Shown one piece after another: positions 1 through 8,944 of a stretch of 64,000 nt of DNA. The DNA comes from Mesorhizobium jarvisii (GTDB lineage: Bacteria > Pseudomonadota > Alphaproteobacteria > Rhizobiales > Rhizobiaceae). The notes under the pieces are model-generated. The model made no database searches. It was not told the DNA's origin and saw nothing but the letters and a program-made list of their open reading frames with translations. Position numbers and translations under genes: made by a program. How positions within the stretch are numbered: the stretch's first letter is position 1; every line of letters starts with the position of its first letter. The stretch is from assembly GCF_003601985.1 (NCBI RefSeq), contig NZ_QZXA01000013.1, positions 62,001 through 126,000 on the forward strand. The letters run 5' to 3'.

Positions 1-2
1 TG

Positions 3-245
3 ACGACCCGTGTGGGAAACATGCCCGAGCTGGTTCGGGATGGCGACAACGGGCTGTTCTTCGATGGAACCGCGGAAGGGCTTGCGAACAAACTCGCCCT
101 GTTGCGGGACACGCCATCGCTCTGGTCGCGGATGGCCACCCGTATGATCGAGACGATCCGAGAGTGGGATTGGAGCGTGCAGGCGGAGAACTACGCGCAC
201 ATGTTTACCTCGTTGCTCATGGCAGCGGAGCGGTCGGGCCGGTGA
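3..245 (+). CDS. Glycosyltransferase family 4-type, C-terminal end (partial)
   Basis: The open frame enters from the left edge (in-frame codons from base 3), so only about 80 C-terminal residues are seen. The segment VGNMPELVRDGDNGLFF is the typical donor-binding stretch of GT-B fold glycosyltransferases (GT4 group), in which the E of PELV contacts the nucleotide-sugar and the following loop has an 'nGll' motif. A helical tail with a tryptophan-rich 'EWDWS' segment follows, as is usual after the second Rossmann domain. The acceptor and sugar cannot be told from this end alone. It reads in the same direction as the diol dehydratase genes but a gap of about 217 bases separates them, so co-transcription is not evident. 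The GTG at 12 is internal and is not the real start. Confidence 0.75.
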   Translation, partial: TTRVGNMPELVRDGDNGLFFDGTAEGLANKLALLRDTPSLWSRMATRMIETIREWDWSVQAENYAHMFTSLLMAAERSGR

Positions 246-462
246 GACGTGCGGCTTCAGATGTGCCCGGCCAAACCTGACCTTTGGCGGCCGAACTCGA
301 TGCCGAAACACATCGCGCCTCTGCTGAAGATCGACAGGATGGCGAGGAGCTTCGGGTATTTCGAGCCTGTGGCGTGCGCCCCCTTGGCCGGCGGTCGATC
401 CAGGGTCATTGTGCGGCGGGCAAGCATTCACTAGTCTTTCGGCCGGGTCGAGGATCGCACGC

Positions 463-2733
463 ATGACGCCGAAACTGAACCGCTGGAAGCGCTTCGCCGA
501 TTGGGACGAGCGGCCGTTGCGGCTGGACAAGTTTGCGGCGGAAGACCCCGCCAACGGCTTCTCCGCTTTCTCCAGCCCGGCCGATCCGAAACCAGGCATC
601 GGCATCAAGGACGGGCGCGTCGTATCCCTCGATGGGGTGCTCGAACACGACTACGACATGATCGACCGCTTCATCGCCCGCCATCACATCGATCCGGAGG
701 TGGCGCCGGAAGCGATGGCGCTGGACTCGGCGACCGTCGCACGCTGGCTGGTCGACATGAACGTGCCGCGCGAAACGCTGGTGCGGCTCGCCCATGGCAT
801 GACACCCGCCAAACTCGCCGAAGTGGTGTCGCAGCTCAACGCGCTGGAGATCGCGTTCGCCTACTCGAAGATGCGGGCCCGCAAGACGCCGGGCAACCAG
901 GCGCACGTTACCAACGCCAAGGACGATCCGCTGCAACTCGCCGCCGATGCCGCGACCGCCGTCGCCTTTGGCTTCGACGAGATCGAGACGACGATGCGCG
1001 TGTCGCGCAACGCCTGGTCCAACGCGGTGGCGTGCGCGGTAGGCGGCGCGGTCGGTCGCTGGGGAACGCTGTTCCAATGCTCCAGCGAGGAAGCCGAAGA
1101 GCTGCGCATCGCCATGGCCGGCTTTACCTCCTACGCCGAAACCGTCTCCGTCTACGGCACTGAAAAGTCGTTCACCGATGGCGACGACACACCGTGGTCC
1201 AAGGCATTTCTGGCCGCCGCCTACGCCTCGCGCGGCGTCAAGATGCGCTGTACGTCGGGTGCCGGCTCCGAGTTGCTGATGGGCTTCCACGAAGCCAAAT
1301 CGCTGCTCTACCTGGAAGCGCGCTGCCTCTGCCTGCAGCGCGGCATGGGGGTGCAAGGCACGCAAAATGGCGGTATCGACGGAGCGCCTTTGACCGCCAC
1401 CATACCCGGCGGTGTTCGCGAGCTGATGGCCGAGAACCTCATCGCCGTCTGGCTCGATCTCGAATGCGCGTCGGGCAATGACGCGCGCTCGACCGAATCG
1501 GAAATTCGCGTCGGCGCCAAGATCCTTCCCTACCTGATTGCCGGCTCGGACCTGATCTGCTCCGGGATGGGATCGATCCTGAAATACGACAATTCGTTCA
1601 ACCCGTCGCTGATCAACGGCGAGGAACTGGAAGATTATCTTGTGCTGCAGCGCGATTTCGAGGCCGATGGCGGGCTGACGCCGCTGCCCGAGTCGCGCGC
1701 GATCGAGCTGCGCGAGCGCGCGGTGGAAGCGATCGCCGCCGTGTTCGAGGAACTCGGCCTTTCCTCACCGACCGAGGACATGAAGAGCAGCGTGGTCTAC
1801 GCTTCCGGTTCCGACGATACGCGCAGCCTGATGCCGCGCGACGTCAGCTTTATCAGCGAAGCCATCAAGGAGCGCGGCATCACAGTGATCGATGTGGTCA
1901 AGGCGCTGGCCAAGCGTGGCTTCCGAGAAGAGGCGGAGAACCTCCTCGACGTGGTCAAGCTGCGCCTTTCCGGTGACTATCTCCAGACATCGGCGATGAT
2001 CCGCAATGGGCGGATCGTCAGTGCGGTCAACGATCCAAACGACTATCTCGGCCCGGGTTCCGGCTACCGTGTGTCCGAAGAACGGCGCCTGCAGCTAAAC
2101 GACATCCGCGATGTGCTGGACCAGAAGGAAGTGTTGCGCTCGGAAGCCCTGCACGAGAAGGACGAAGCAAGGCACATCCGCTATCGCAACCTTGGGCCGG
2201 CGGCCAACGGATCGGCGAAGGACGATGTGGTCATCGGCATCAGCCCGGCTTTCGGGCTCAAGCTTTATCGAACGACGGCCGGACATCGGCTCTCCGAAGT
2301 GCTCGGCGCCATGCTCGACGCAATCCGCGCGCGCGGGCTCAAGGCGCGCGTCGTACGCTTCCGCCATACGGCCGATACCTCCTTCCTCGGCCTGTCCGCC
2401 GCCCGGATGGCCGGCAGCGGCATCGGCATCGGCATCCAGGCCAAGGGCACGGCCGTCATCCACCAGCGTGGCCGCCAGCCGCACAACAATCTGGAACTGT
2501 TTTCCAATGCGCCGATCACCAGGCTCGAGCATTATCGCGCGCTGGGTGCCAATGCGGCGGCCTATGCGCTGGGTGAAATGCCGGAGCCTGTCGTGGTGCC
2601 GCAGCGGGGCGAGGCCATGGGGTCTCGCTACCACGCCCGCGTCGCCCTCATCTACGCCATCGAAACCGGACTGACCGAGGCTGGTGCGGCTCCCGAAGAG
2701 GTCGACGTCATCCTGACGGGGGTGAAATCGTGA
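463..2733 (+). CDS. Diol/glycerol dehydratase, fused large and medium subunits
   Basis: This is an adenosylcobalamin-dependent dehydratase of the Pdu/Dha family, which turns vicinal diols such as 1,2-propanediol or glycerol into aldehydes. Residues 1 to about 560 match the large (alpha) subunit: the start MTPKLNRWKRF, the DYDMIDRFIARH segment and the substrate-barrel region are typical. From about residue 585 a medium (beta) subunit begins (DDVVIGISPAFG), giving 756 residues in one chain, close to the sum of the separate subunits. The ATG at 463 is preferred over the frame's GTG-type opening at 409 because family homology begins there. The small subunit gene overlaps its stop codon by four bases (GTGA), which implies translational coupling. 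No reactivating factor (DdrAB/PduGH) or microcompartment shell gene is seen nearby. The family call is firm; the true substrate is not known. Confidence 0.9.
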   Translation: MTPKLNRWKRFADWDERPLRLDKFAAEDPANGFSAFSSPADPKPGIGIKDGRVVSLDGVLEHDYDMIDRFIARHHIDPEVAPEAMALDSATVARWLVDMNVPRETLVRLAHGMTPAKLAEVVSQLNALEIAFAYSKMRARKTPGNQAHVTNAKDDPLQLAADAATAVAFGFDEIETTMRVSRNAWSNAVACAVGGAVGRWGTLFQCSSEEAEELRIAMAGFTSYAETVSVYGTEKSFTDGDDTPWSKAFLAAAYASRGVKMRCTSGAGSELLMGFHEAKSLLYLEARCLCLQRGMGVQGTQNGGIDGAPLTATIPGGVRELMAENLIAVWLDLECASGNDARSTESEIRVGAKILPYLIAGSDLICSGMGSILKYDNSFNPSLINGEELEDYLVLQRDFEADGGLTPLPESRAIELRERAVEAIAAVFEELGLSSPTEDMKSSVVYASGSDDTRSLMPRDVSFISEAIKERGITVIDVVKALAKRGFREEAENLLDVVKLRLSGDYLQTSAMIRNGRIVSAVNDPNDYLGPGSGYRVSEERRLQLNDIRDVLDQKEVLRSEALHEKDEARHIRYRNLGPAANGSAKDDVVIGISPAFGLKLYRTTAGHRLSEVLGAMLDAIRARGLKARVVRFRHTADTSFLGLSAARMAGSGIGIGIQAKGTAVIHQRGRQPHNNLELFSNAPITRLEHYRALGANAAAYALGEMPEPVVVPQRGEAMGSRYHARVALIYAIETGLTEAGAAPEEVDVILTGVKS

Positions 2734-3149
2734 CCCACACACGCGCCGACTATCCGCTCGCCGAAACACAGCCCGGCGCCGTGACGGGCAAGCGCGGCAA
2801 GTCGCTTGCCGAGATAACACTGGATTCGGTGCTTGCGGGCGACGTGACGATGGAAGACCTTCGCATCACCCCACAAGCGCTGCAGGCACAGGCCGATGTG
2901 GCGCGCGATGTCGGACGGCCGACACTGGCACTCAACTTCGAGCGTGGGGCAGAGCTTGTCGAGGTGCCGCAGGATTTCATCATGCAGGTCTATGAACTGC
3001 TGCGCCCCGGTCGCGCCAAATCCAAGGAAGAATTGCTCCAGGCCGCAGCCACCATGCGCGATACCTACCAGGCGGAACGCATCGCCCGTTTCATCGAGGA
3101 AGCCGCCGAGACCTACGCGGCTCGCGGCCTTTTCACGTTCCGCTTCTGA
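2730..3149 (+). CDS. Diol/glycerol dehydratase small subunit
   Basis: This 139-residue protein matches the gamma (small) subunit of diol dehydratase. It has a flexible N-terminus (YPLAETQPG), then the conserved KSLAEITLDSVLAG and RITPQALQAQADVA segments, and a C-terminal helical half with R..FIEEAAETY. The start is GTG at 2730, inside the stop codon of the fused large/medium gene, so the two subunits are made in step. With the preceding gene it would form an (alpha-beta fusion)2-gamma2 holoenzyme. The length is slightly shorter than the roughly 170 residues of microcompartment-targeted homologues. This fits loss of an N-terminal encapsulation tail, as expected where no shell genes are present. 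Confidence 0.9.
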   Translation: MTHTRADYPLAETQPGAVTGKRGKSLAEITLDSVLAGDVTMEDLRITPQALQAQADVARDVGRPTLALNFERGAELVEVPQDFIMQVYELLRPGRAKSKEELLQAAATMRDTYQAERIARFIEEAAETYAARGLFTFRF

Positions 3150-3158
3150 AAGGACCGC

Positions 3159-3857
3159 ATGAGCTGGAAAACCGGATTCCGTTCGCTCTACTATCTCGGC
3201 GCACCCGAGCCGGATGATCCGGTGCTGGTGCCGGCGCAAACCGCCATCCTGGTCATCGACGTTCAGAACACCTACCTGGAACGGCCGGATCGCGCATCGT
3301 TGTCGCCGCAGGAACAGCAACGCTACGATCTGTGGACGCCGTTCCACGAGCGCATGCACGGCACGGTCATACCGAACACGGCAAGACTGCTGGCGCTGGC
3401 ACGGCAAAACGGCATCGAATGCCTTTTTGCCCGCATCGCCTGCCACACCAAGGACGGGCGTGACCGCTCGCTCTCTCAGAAAATGCCGGGCTGGAACAAT
3501 TTGCTGCTGCCAAAGAACGACGCACCGTCGCAGCTGGTCGCCGAGCTTCAGCCGGCCGGCGACGAGATCGTGGTGACCAAGACCACCGATTCCGCGCTGA
3601 CGGGAACGAATCTGCGCCTGATCCTTCACAATCTCGGCATCCGCAATGTCATCTGCTGCGGTATCTTCACGGACCAGTGCGTGTCCTCGACAGTGCGCAG
3701 CCTGGCGGACGAGAGCTATGCGGTCATCGTGCTCGAGGATTGCTGCGCCGCGGCGACCGAGGAGCTTCATCGCAAGGAGCTCGAAATCATCAACATGATC
3801 TATTGCCACGTCATGTCGAGCGGCGAGCTATGCAAAATCATGGCCTTGGCAAAGTGA
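3159..3857 (+). CDS. Isochorismatase-family cysteine hydrolase
   Basis: The 232-residue protein has the isochorismatase-like (cysteine hydrolase) fold. The catalytic triad can be read in order: Asp in LVIDVQN (about residue 33), Lys in VVTKTTDSAL (about residue 139), and Cys in GIFTDQCVSSTVR (about residue 172). Members hydrolyse amides, ureido compounds (biuret, carbamoylsarcosine, nicotinamide) or isochorismate. The specific substrate cannot be read from sequence. It starts nine bases after the dehydratase small subunit with a GAAAGGA-type ribosome site and is probably in the same transcript. Its place between a dehydratase and a permease suggests catabolism of an amide or ureido-bearing nitrogen compound, but this is inference. 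Confidence 0.8.
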   Translation: MSWKTGFRSLYYLGAPEPDDPVLVPAQTAILVIDVQNTYLERPDRASLSPQEQQRYDLWTPFHERMHGTVIPNTARLLALARQNGIECLFARIACHTKDGRDRSLSQKMPGWNNLLLPKNDAPSQLVAELQPAGDEIVVTKTTDSALTGTNLRLILHNLGIRNVICCGIFTDQCVSSTVRSLADESYAVIVLEDCCAAATEELHRKELEIINMIYCHVMSSGELCKIMALAK

Positions 3858-3956
3858 CGCTGCGTCCGTAGTGTCATGGTTGCACGAGCAGGCTGGGACA
3901 CATCGGCCGCCCGGTGCGGGGAACTGCATACAGCTGTCACGAATGGAGAGGGCTTC

Positions 3957-5483
3957 ATGGCGATAGAAACTGCACGCGGGACGATCGACGTCTCGAAGAG
4001 TAACAGCATCAATCTTTTGCACTCGAAAGCCGTCGGGCTCGCCGGTGTGCTCTTTCTGGCCGTCACCGGCGCGGCGCCAATGTCGGCGATGCTGGGCAAT
4101 GTCCCGTTCGCGGCAGGCTACGGCATCGGCAAATATACCCCCGCCGCCTTCCTGATGGCGACGATCGTGCTGACCATCTTCTCGGTCGGCTATGCCGCGA
4201 TGGCATCGCGCGTATCGTCGGTCGGCGGCTTCTACTCCTTCATCAGCCAGGGGCTCGGCCGCGAGGTGGGCATGTCGGCGGGCATCGGCTCACTCGCCTG
4301 CTACTCGCTGTTCGAGGCTTCCCTCACCGGACTGTTCGCCTTTTTCGGCAATCTTTGGCTTTCCCAGCATTTCGGCATCAACGTTCCGTGGATCGTGCTG
4401 GCGCTCGCCATGATCGTGGTCATCGCAGCGCTCGCCTACCGCGACGTGAAAGTGTCGGCACGGCTGCTCGGCATAGCCCTGATTCTTGAAGTGATCATGC
4501 TGGTGATCTTTTCGCTCGGCGTGATCTTTGCCCATGGCGGGACGAATTTTTCCGGCGATTCGCTCAATGTGTTCAAAGTGTTCACGCCTGTCGCCGAGCA
4601 GAAGGTCGGCACCGTCGCCATTCCGGCGGGCGAAGCGGCCGTCGGCATCTTCATGGCGTTCTGGTCGTGGGTCGGCTTCGAGATGGCGCCGAACTATGCC
4701 GAGGAATCCCGCGATCCGAAGCGCATCATTCCGCAATCGCTGCTGATTTCGGTCATCGGCCTTGGCTTGTTCTACACCTTCGTCAGCTGGTGCGCGGTGG
4801 CGGCCTATCCGACCGAGGCCGATATGGTAGCCAAGGCCTTCTCCGACGGCGTGAACTTCTTCCTGACACCGGTGCAGGCTTTTGTCGGCGGCTGGGGCTA
4901 CCAGCTGATGTCGCTGCTCATCCTGACCAGTTCCTTCGCCTGCGGCATGGCTTTCCACAACACCGCTTCCCGCTATTTGTATTCGCTGGCGCGCGAAGGC
5001 GTCCTGCCGCAGGTGATCGCCGAGACGCATGACCACCACAAGAGCCCACACAAGGCCTCGGCGCTGCAGTCGGTGCTGGCGGCGGTATGGGTGCTGCTCT
5101 ACGGTCTGGCCTACGGCTTCGACGATCCGTCGGGACAGGCCTGGCTTGGCGTCTATACGCTGTTTGCCGTGCTTGGCACCGGACTGCTTTTGGTGCTGCA
5201 GGCGGTTGTCTCGCTGGCCATCTATATGTGGTTCAAGAAGAACGGCGGCGGCAGCATGCTGACGACTGTCATCGCGCCGTTGATCTCGCTGGTTGTGCAG
5301 TTGGTCCTCGTCTACACGCTGGTCGCCAATCTGGCGACCTTGGGCGGCACCAATGGTTTTGCCAGGAGCATCCCCTATGTCGGGCTTGCGATCCTTGTCG
5401 TCGGCCTGATCTGGGGCTTCGTGCTGAAGTCGGCCAACCCCAAGGCCTATGAGAACATCGGTCACATGGTGAACGAGGGCTAG
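3957..5483 (+). CDS. APC-family amino acid/amine permease
   Basis: This 508-residue integral membrane protein has about 12 predicted hydrophobic helices. It carries the APC-superfamily signature around GFEMAPNYAEESRDPKRIIP, the conserved cytoplasmic loop that follows helix 6. The start is ATG at 3957, preceded by GGAGAGG at good spacing; the upstream in-frame opening at 3876 has no hydrophobic or family-like sequence. It probably imports an amino acid, polyamine or amino alcohol for the enzymes around it. The TAG stop lies at the very start of a rhizobial intergenic repeat. It could be an ethanolamine-permease-like transporter, but substrate assignment within APC is not reliable by eye. Confidence 0.85.
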   Translation: MAIETARGTIDVSKSNSINLLHSKAVGLAGVLFLAVTGAAPMSAMLGNVPFAAGYGIGKYTPAAFLMATIVLTIFSVGYAAMASRVSSVGGFYSFISQGLGREVGMSAGIGSLACYSLFEASLTGLFAFFGNLWLSQHFGINVPWIVLALAMIVVIAALAYRDVKVSARLLGIALILEVIMLVIFSLGVIFAHGGTNFSGDSLNVFKVFTPVAEQKVGTVAIPAGEAAVGIFMAFWSWVGFEMAPNYAEESRDPKRIIPQSLLISVIGLGLFYTFVSWCAVAAYPTEADMVAKAFSDGVNFFLTPVQAFVGGWGYQLMSLLILTSSFACGMAFHNTASRYLYSLAREGVLPQVIAETHDHHKSPHKASALQSVLAAVWVLLYGLAYGFDDPSGQAWLGVYTLFAVLGTGLLLVLQAVVSLAIYMWFKKNGGGSMLTTVIAPLISLVVQLVLVYTLVANLATLGGTNGFARSIPYVGLAILVVGLIWGFVLKSANPKAYENIGHMVNEG

Positions 5484-5584
5484 AGCAATTCCAGGAAAAG
5501 TGTGAGCGGTTTTCCGTCCGGAATTGCGTTAAAACAAAGAGTTAGAGCGGTTCGCCGTTTCCATGAAACGGTGAAACGTTCTAA
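5481..5584. repeat. Twin-palindrome intergenic repeat (RIME-like)
   Basis: About 104 bases made of two back-to-back palindromes. The first pairs GCAATTCC..AAAA with TTTTCC..GGAATTGC (about 5485-5529); the second pairs TTAGAGCGGTTCGCCGTTTC with GAAACGGTGAAACGTTCTAA (5542-5584). Size and design resemble the rhizobial intergenic mosaic elements (RIME). A shortened copy lies at 49336-49402 and a diverged left end at 9704. The element begins with the TAG that stops the permease gene. It could act as a transcription terminator or mRNA stabiliser. Confidence 0.75.
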
Positions 5585-5614
5585 GGCATTCCTCGCCCTG
5601 GATTTCTTGCCTCA

Positions 5615-5643
5615 ACGGGGACGGAGCATCACTCTGTCCCCGT
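5615..5643. terminator. Strong hairpin upstream of SDR gene
   Basis: A 12-base stem (ACGGGGACGGAG / CTCTGTCCCCGT, one G-T wobble) closes a five-base loop and is followed by CTCATTTT. It lies 22 bases before the start of the next gene and just after the intergenic repeat. It may terminate the upstream permease transcript, or form part of the leader of the dehydrogenase gene. The T-run is short, so terminator function is uncertain. Confidence 0.45.
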
Positions 5644-5664
5644 CTCATTTTGGAGCTTCAAGTC

Positions 5665-6429
5665 ATGACCCAGTCTTTGAGGGGTCGGTCCGTCGTCGTT
5701 ACCGGCGGGTCGAAAGGCATCGGCAAGGGCATAGCGCGGGTGTTCGCGCTCTCGGGTGCCAAGGTCGCCATCGTTGCGCGCCATATCGACCAGGCCGAAG
5801 CCGCGGCCGCCGAGATCGGCCATGGCGCCTTTGGCGTGGTTGGCGACGTTACCTCGCTCGCCAGCATCGAGCGCGCGCTTGCAGCGGCAGCCGCCAGAAA
5901 CGGTAGTATCGATGTTTTGTGCGCCAATGCCGGCATCTTCCCGCAGGCACGGCTCGAAGACATGACCTCGCAGCAATGGGACGAGGTTGTCGACACCAAC
6001 CTCAAGGGCACCTTCCACGCGGTCAAGGCAGCGGTTCCCTATCTCAAGGCATCCGACCAGGGCCGCATCGTGCTGACGTCGTCGATCACCGGCCCGATCA
6101 CCGGTTTTCCCGGGTGGTCGCACTACGGTGCCACCAAGGCGGGACAGCTCGGCTTCATGCGAACGGCCTGCATCGAACTGGCGAGATACGGCATCACCGT
6201 CAACGCCGTCATGCCGGGCAACATCGTGACCGAGGGCCTTGTCGGCCTGGGCGAGGACTACCAGAAGACCATGGCCGCCTCGATCCCGCTCAAGCGGCTC
6301 GGAACCGTGGAGGACATCGGCTATGCCGCGCTCTATTTTGCGTCGAGGGAAGCCGGTTACGTGACGGGACAGACAATCATTGTCGATGGCGGCCAGATCC
6401 TGCCGGAGAGCCTGGAGGCACTGGCATAG
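5665..6429 (+). CDS. Short-chain dehydrogenase/reductase (SDR), FabG-like
   Basis: A 254-residue classical SDR. The NAD(P)-binding glycine motif TGGSKGIGKG is near residue 14, CANAG near 88, the catalytic Ser in VLTSSITGP near 138 and the YxxxK pair in HYGATKAG near 155. The C-terminal VTGQTIIVDGG is typical. The ATG at 5665 is chosen, since the in-frame TTG at 5650 would overlap the GGAGC ribosome site. These enzymes oxidise an alcohol or reduce a ketone. Beside an APC permease, an APH kinase and a class III PLP enzyme, an amino-alcohol dehydrogenase role is plausible but not shown. It faces the kinase gene tail-to-tail with only six bases between. Confidence 0.85.
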   Translation: MTQSLRGRSVVVTGGSKGIGKGIARVFALSGAKVAIVARHIDQAEAAAAEIGHGAFGVVGDVTSLASIERALAAAAARNGSIDVLCANAGIFPQARLEDMTSQQWDEVVDTNLKGTFHAVKAAVPYLKASDQGRIVLTSSITGPITGFPGWSHYGATKAGQLGFMRTACIELARYGITVNAVMPGNIVTEGLVGLGEDYQKTMAASIPLKRLGTVEDIGYAALYFASREAGYVTGQTIIVDGGQILPESLEALA

Positions 6430-6435
6430 AATGGT

Positions 6436-7440
6436 TCAAAACTTGCTCAGATAGGCCTCGCACAGCCCGACCGTTCCCTCGGTATAGGGAAGGCCCATCG
6501 ACTTGGCGAGGTCGGTCTCGGCGTGCGAGCCGATCCACGCGACCAGGAGCAGACGGCGCAGCATCACGAAGGTCGGGATCTCGTCTTCGTCCGCGCTCGG
6601 CAGGTCAAGCACACGGCGATAGCCGGTCGTCCATGACCGGATGAGATCGGCTGCCTGTGGCTCGTGCTCATAGAAAGAGATGGGCGTCGCCGCGTCGTAC
6701 ATATACCAGCCGAAGCCGCAGTCGTCGAAGTCGATGACCTTCACCGTCTTGCCGTCGATCAAAAGGTTGGCGAGCCGCAGATCGCAATGGATGAGGCCGA
6801 AGCGGTCATGGCCCTTGCCGAAGGCAGTGAGCCTGCGGCCGACCAGCTCCGCGGTGCGGCCAAAGAGCCTGGCTTTCGCGGCGTCGACGCCGATGCCGTC
6901 ACGCCACCGTCCCCAAAGCGGCCTCTCCTCGCCGAGGCTTGTTTCGAAATCCCACACATGGCGGCTGAACCAGGAAGGGCGCTTCCACTGCCGGGCGTGG
7001 ATGTGCATGCGTGCCGTCACCTCGCCCAGCAGTTCGAAAGGTTCGCCAAGCGCCTCGCCTATGCCCGGCTCCGAACCGGTCTCCCATTGCGACAACACGA
7101 CATGGCGTGGTTGCGCCAATCTTGGATGGCCGACACGCTGGATCTGTTCGCCGTCCTTGCCCGCGACCGGCACGGGCGTGGGGACGATCCCGGTCTGGCG
7201 CAGATCGGTCAGCCAGGCCAGTTCGGATTGGATGGCCGTCCTTGAATGGTAGCCGTCGCGATGGATGCGGAGCGCCCAGCGCCGGCCGTCGCGAGCCGCA
7301 ATCTTGTAGGTCGCGTTCTCCGACAGGTTGATCATCTCGACGGAAACGTCCGCCGGCAGATCGTAGTTGGCGGTGGCCGCCTCCGCCGTTTCCTGCAGGA
7401 TGCCGAGTTGCTGGTCGTGGGTGAGCGCGTCGAAATCCAT
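6436..7440 (-). CDS. APH-fold phosphotransferase (amino-alcohol/homoserine kinase-like)
   Basis: A 334-residue protein of the aminoglycoside phosphotransferase/choline kinase fold. An N-lobe with NLSENATYKI and a beta-strand Lys/Arg region (RWALRIHR) is followed by the catalytic loop LIHCDLRLANLL (Asp base, Asn for metal) and the metal-binding VIDFDDCGFG. The start is ATG at 7440 (MDFDALTHDQQ). The next gene upstream on this strand is a class III PLP enzyme, about 120 bases away. In other bacteria such a kinase phosphorylates an amino alcohol (ethanolamine, 1-amino-2-propanol, hydroxylysine) and the PLP enzyme eliminates phosphate and ammonia to give an aldehyde. That pairing is the main support for the proposed role; a homoserine-kinase-like function is an alternative. 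Confidence 0.75.
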   Translation of the reverse strand: MDFDALTHDQQLGILQETAEAATANYDLPADVSVEMINLSENATYKIAARDGRRWALRIHRDGYHSRTAIQSELAWLTDLRQTGIVPTPVPVAGKDGEQIQRVGHPRLAQPRHVVLSQWETGSEPGIGEALGEPFELLGEVTARMHIHARQWKRPSWFSRHVWDFETSLGEERPLWGRWRDGIGVDAAKARLFGRTAELVGRRLTAFGKGHDRFGLIHCDLRLANLLIDGKTVKVIDFDDCGFGWYMYDAATPISFYEHEPQAADLIRSWTTGYRRVLDLPSADEDEIPTFVMLRRLLLVAWIGSHAETDLAKSMGLPYTEGTVGLCEAYLSKF

Positions 7441-7560
7441 CACTGTCCGTCCTGCCCCATCCTTGCACACCTGTCCCCTGCCGGAACCCGCGCGATCTCG
7501 GCAAGCCCAGCCGCCAGCTCGAACTGGACGCCTGGTAGTTTCAACGAGGGTTGGACCATG

Positions 7561-8844
7561 TCAACTCGCCTTGCCTGCCTGATGCAGCAACTCCCGGGCG
7601 CGCGGCATTGCCGCGTCGAAGCGATCCATAATGTCCCGGCAGGTCTCGTGATCCAGGAGAATACCGGGCTTCCACTGCAGCACCCGCTTGTCGAGCGATG
7701 AGAAGATCGCCCAGACGCCCTGCTCGTAGAGCGCACGCGACACGAAGACGGCGCCTTCCGGGTGATTGCTGAATTCCAGGCCGAGGATCACGCCTTTCTG
7801 GCGTACCCCGGTGAAGATGTCGCCGTGACGAACCAGCATCTCGCGCATGGCCTGCGCCATGAACTCGGTCACGGTGCCGACATTGGCCACCAGTTCGGGC
7901 CGCTGCAGCATCTCGATGACCTTGTGGCCGACGACGCAGCCGAGCTCGGCCCCGCCGGTGGTCGAAATATGGGCGGCCCCATCCTCGTTGAGCCAGCCGC
8001 CGGCTCTGTCGTTCACCAGCGCCGCGCTGATCGGATAGAGGCCGCCGGACAGGCCCTTTGCCGTCACCATGATGTCCGGCTGGACGCCGTAGGCCTGCCA
8101 GCCCCACATGCTGCCGGTGCGCATCAGGCCGGTCTGGACCTCGTCGGCGATGTACATCGCGCCATGCTTTTCGCACAGCGCCTTGCAGGCGCAGAGATAG
8201 CCATCCTTCGGCATCGGGAAGCCGTAAGTGGCGGGAATTGTCTCCATGATCAGCGCCGCGACGTCTTCGCCCTTGAGCGCCCGTTCCATGGCGTCGATGT
8301 CGTTGAAGGGAACCTGGATGAACGTCTCCGGCTGGTCGGAGAGAAAGATCTTGGTGAAGCGATCGTCGCCGGTCGCCACGGCTAGCCCCGAATGCCCGTG
8401 ATAGCCCTTGATGATCGACACGATCTTGCGCCGCTTGGTGGCATAGCGGGCGCTCTTAATGGCGATGTCCACCGCCTCCGCGCCGCCCGGCGCGAAGATC
8501 GCGTATTTCATTCCGGGCGAGACATTGACGAGGGATTCGGCCAGCGCCGTTCGCGCCACGGATGGGAACCAGTGGTTGCCGATGTCGAAATAGTCGAGCG
8601 CGCTCTTCAGCGTCTCGACCAGCTCCGGATTGCGGTGACCGAGATTGTAGGTGCCGCCATTGAGGTGCAGGTCGATCAGGCGGCGCCCCGACATGTCGTA
8701 GAGGAAATAACCTTCCCGCCTGCCGATCACCAGGTCGATCCCGGCCTTCTGCCAGAACCTGGTCTTGTCGGGATTCCAGAAACGCATTGCCTTGTCGAAA
8801 AAATCCTGCTTCGACTCGAACTCGAAGGGGCCGAAGTCGTACAT
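7561..8844 (-). CDS. Class III aminotransferase-fold PLP enzyme, possible amino-alcohol phosphate phospho-lyase
   Basis: A 427-residue fold-type I PLP enzyme. Visible landmarks are YNLGHRNP and APGGAEAVDIAIKSAR (phosphate-binding), KGYHGHSG, the cofactor-ring Asp in IADEVQTGL, and the Schiff-base Lys in TAKGLSGGLYP. The start is ATG at 8844 with GAGGA about ten bases upstream; the longer frame to 9072 has no homology-like sequence. It may be a true transaminase or, given the APH kinase next to it, a phospho-lyase of the ethanolamine-phosphate/aminopropanol-phosphate type, which share this fold. The gene is divergent from a second SDR with 100 bases between, so both may be controlled by one regulator site. 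Confidence 0.8.
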   Translation of the reverse strand: MYDFGPFEFESKQDFFDKAMRFWNPDKTRFWQKAGIDLVIGRREGYFLYDMSGRRLIDLHLNGGTYNLGHRNPELVETLKSALDYFDIGNHWFPSVARTALAESLVNVSPGMKYAIFAPGGAEAVDIAIKSARYATKRRKIVSIIKGYHGHSGLAVATGDDRFTKIFLSDQPETFIQVPFNDIDAMERALKGEDVAALIMETIPATYGFPMPKDGYLCACKALCEKHGAMYIADEVQTGLMRTGSMWGWQAYGVQPDIMVTAKGLSGGLYPISAALVNDRAGGWLNEDGAAHISTTGGAELGCVVGHKVIEMLQRPELVANVGTVTEFMAQAMREMLVRHGDIFTGVRQKGVILGLEFSNHPEGAVFVSRALYEQGVWAIFSSLDKRVLQWKPGILLDHETCRDIMDRFDAAMPRARELLHQAGKAS

Positions 8845-8944
8845 GCCTGTCTTGTCCTCAAAGGTTGATCGGCGCGCCGGAGCGGGCGAGGCCCGCCCGC
8901 CGGATGATGCAGGATTAAAAGCCGGCGAGAAAGGGTGGAGAGGG

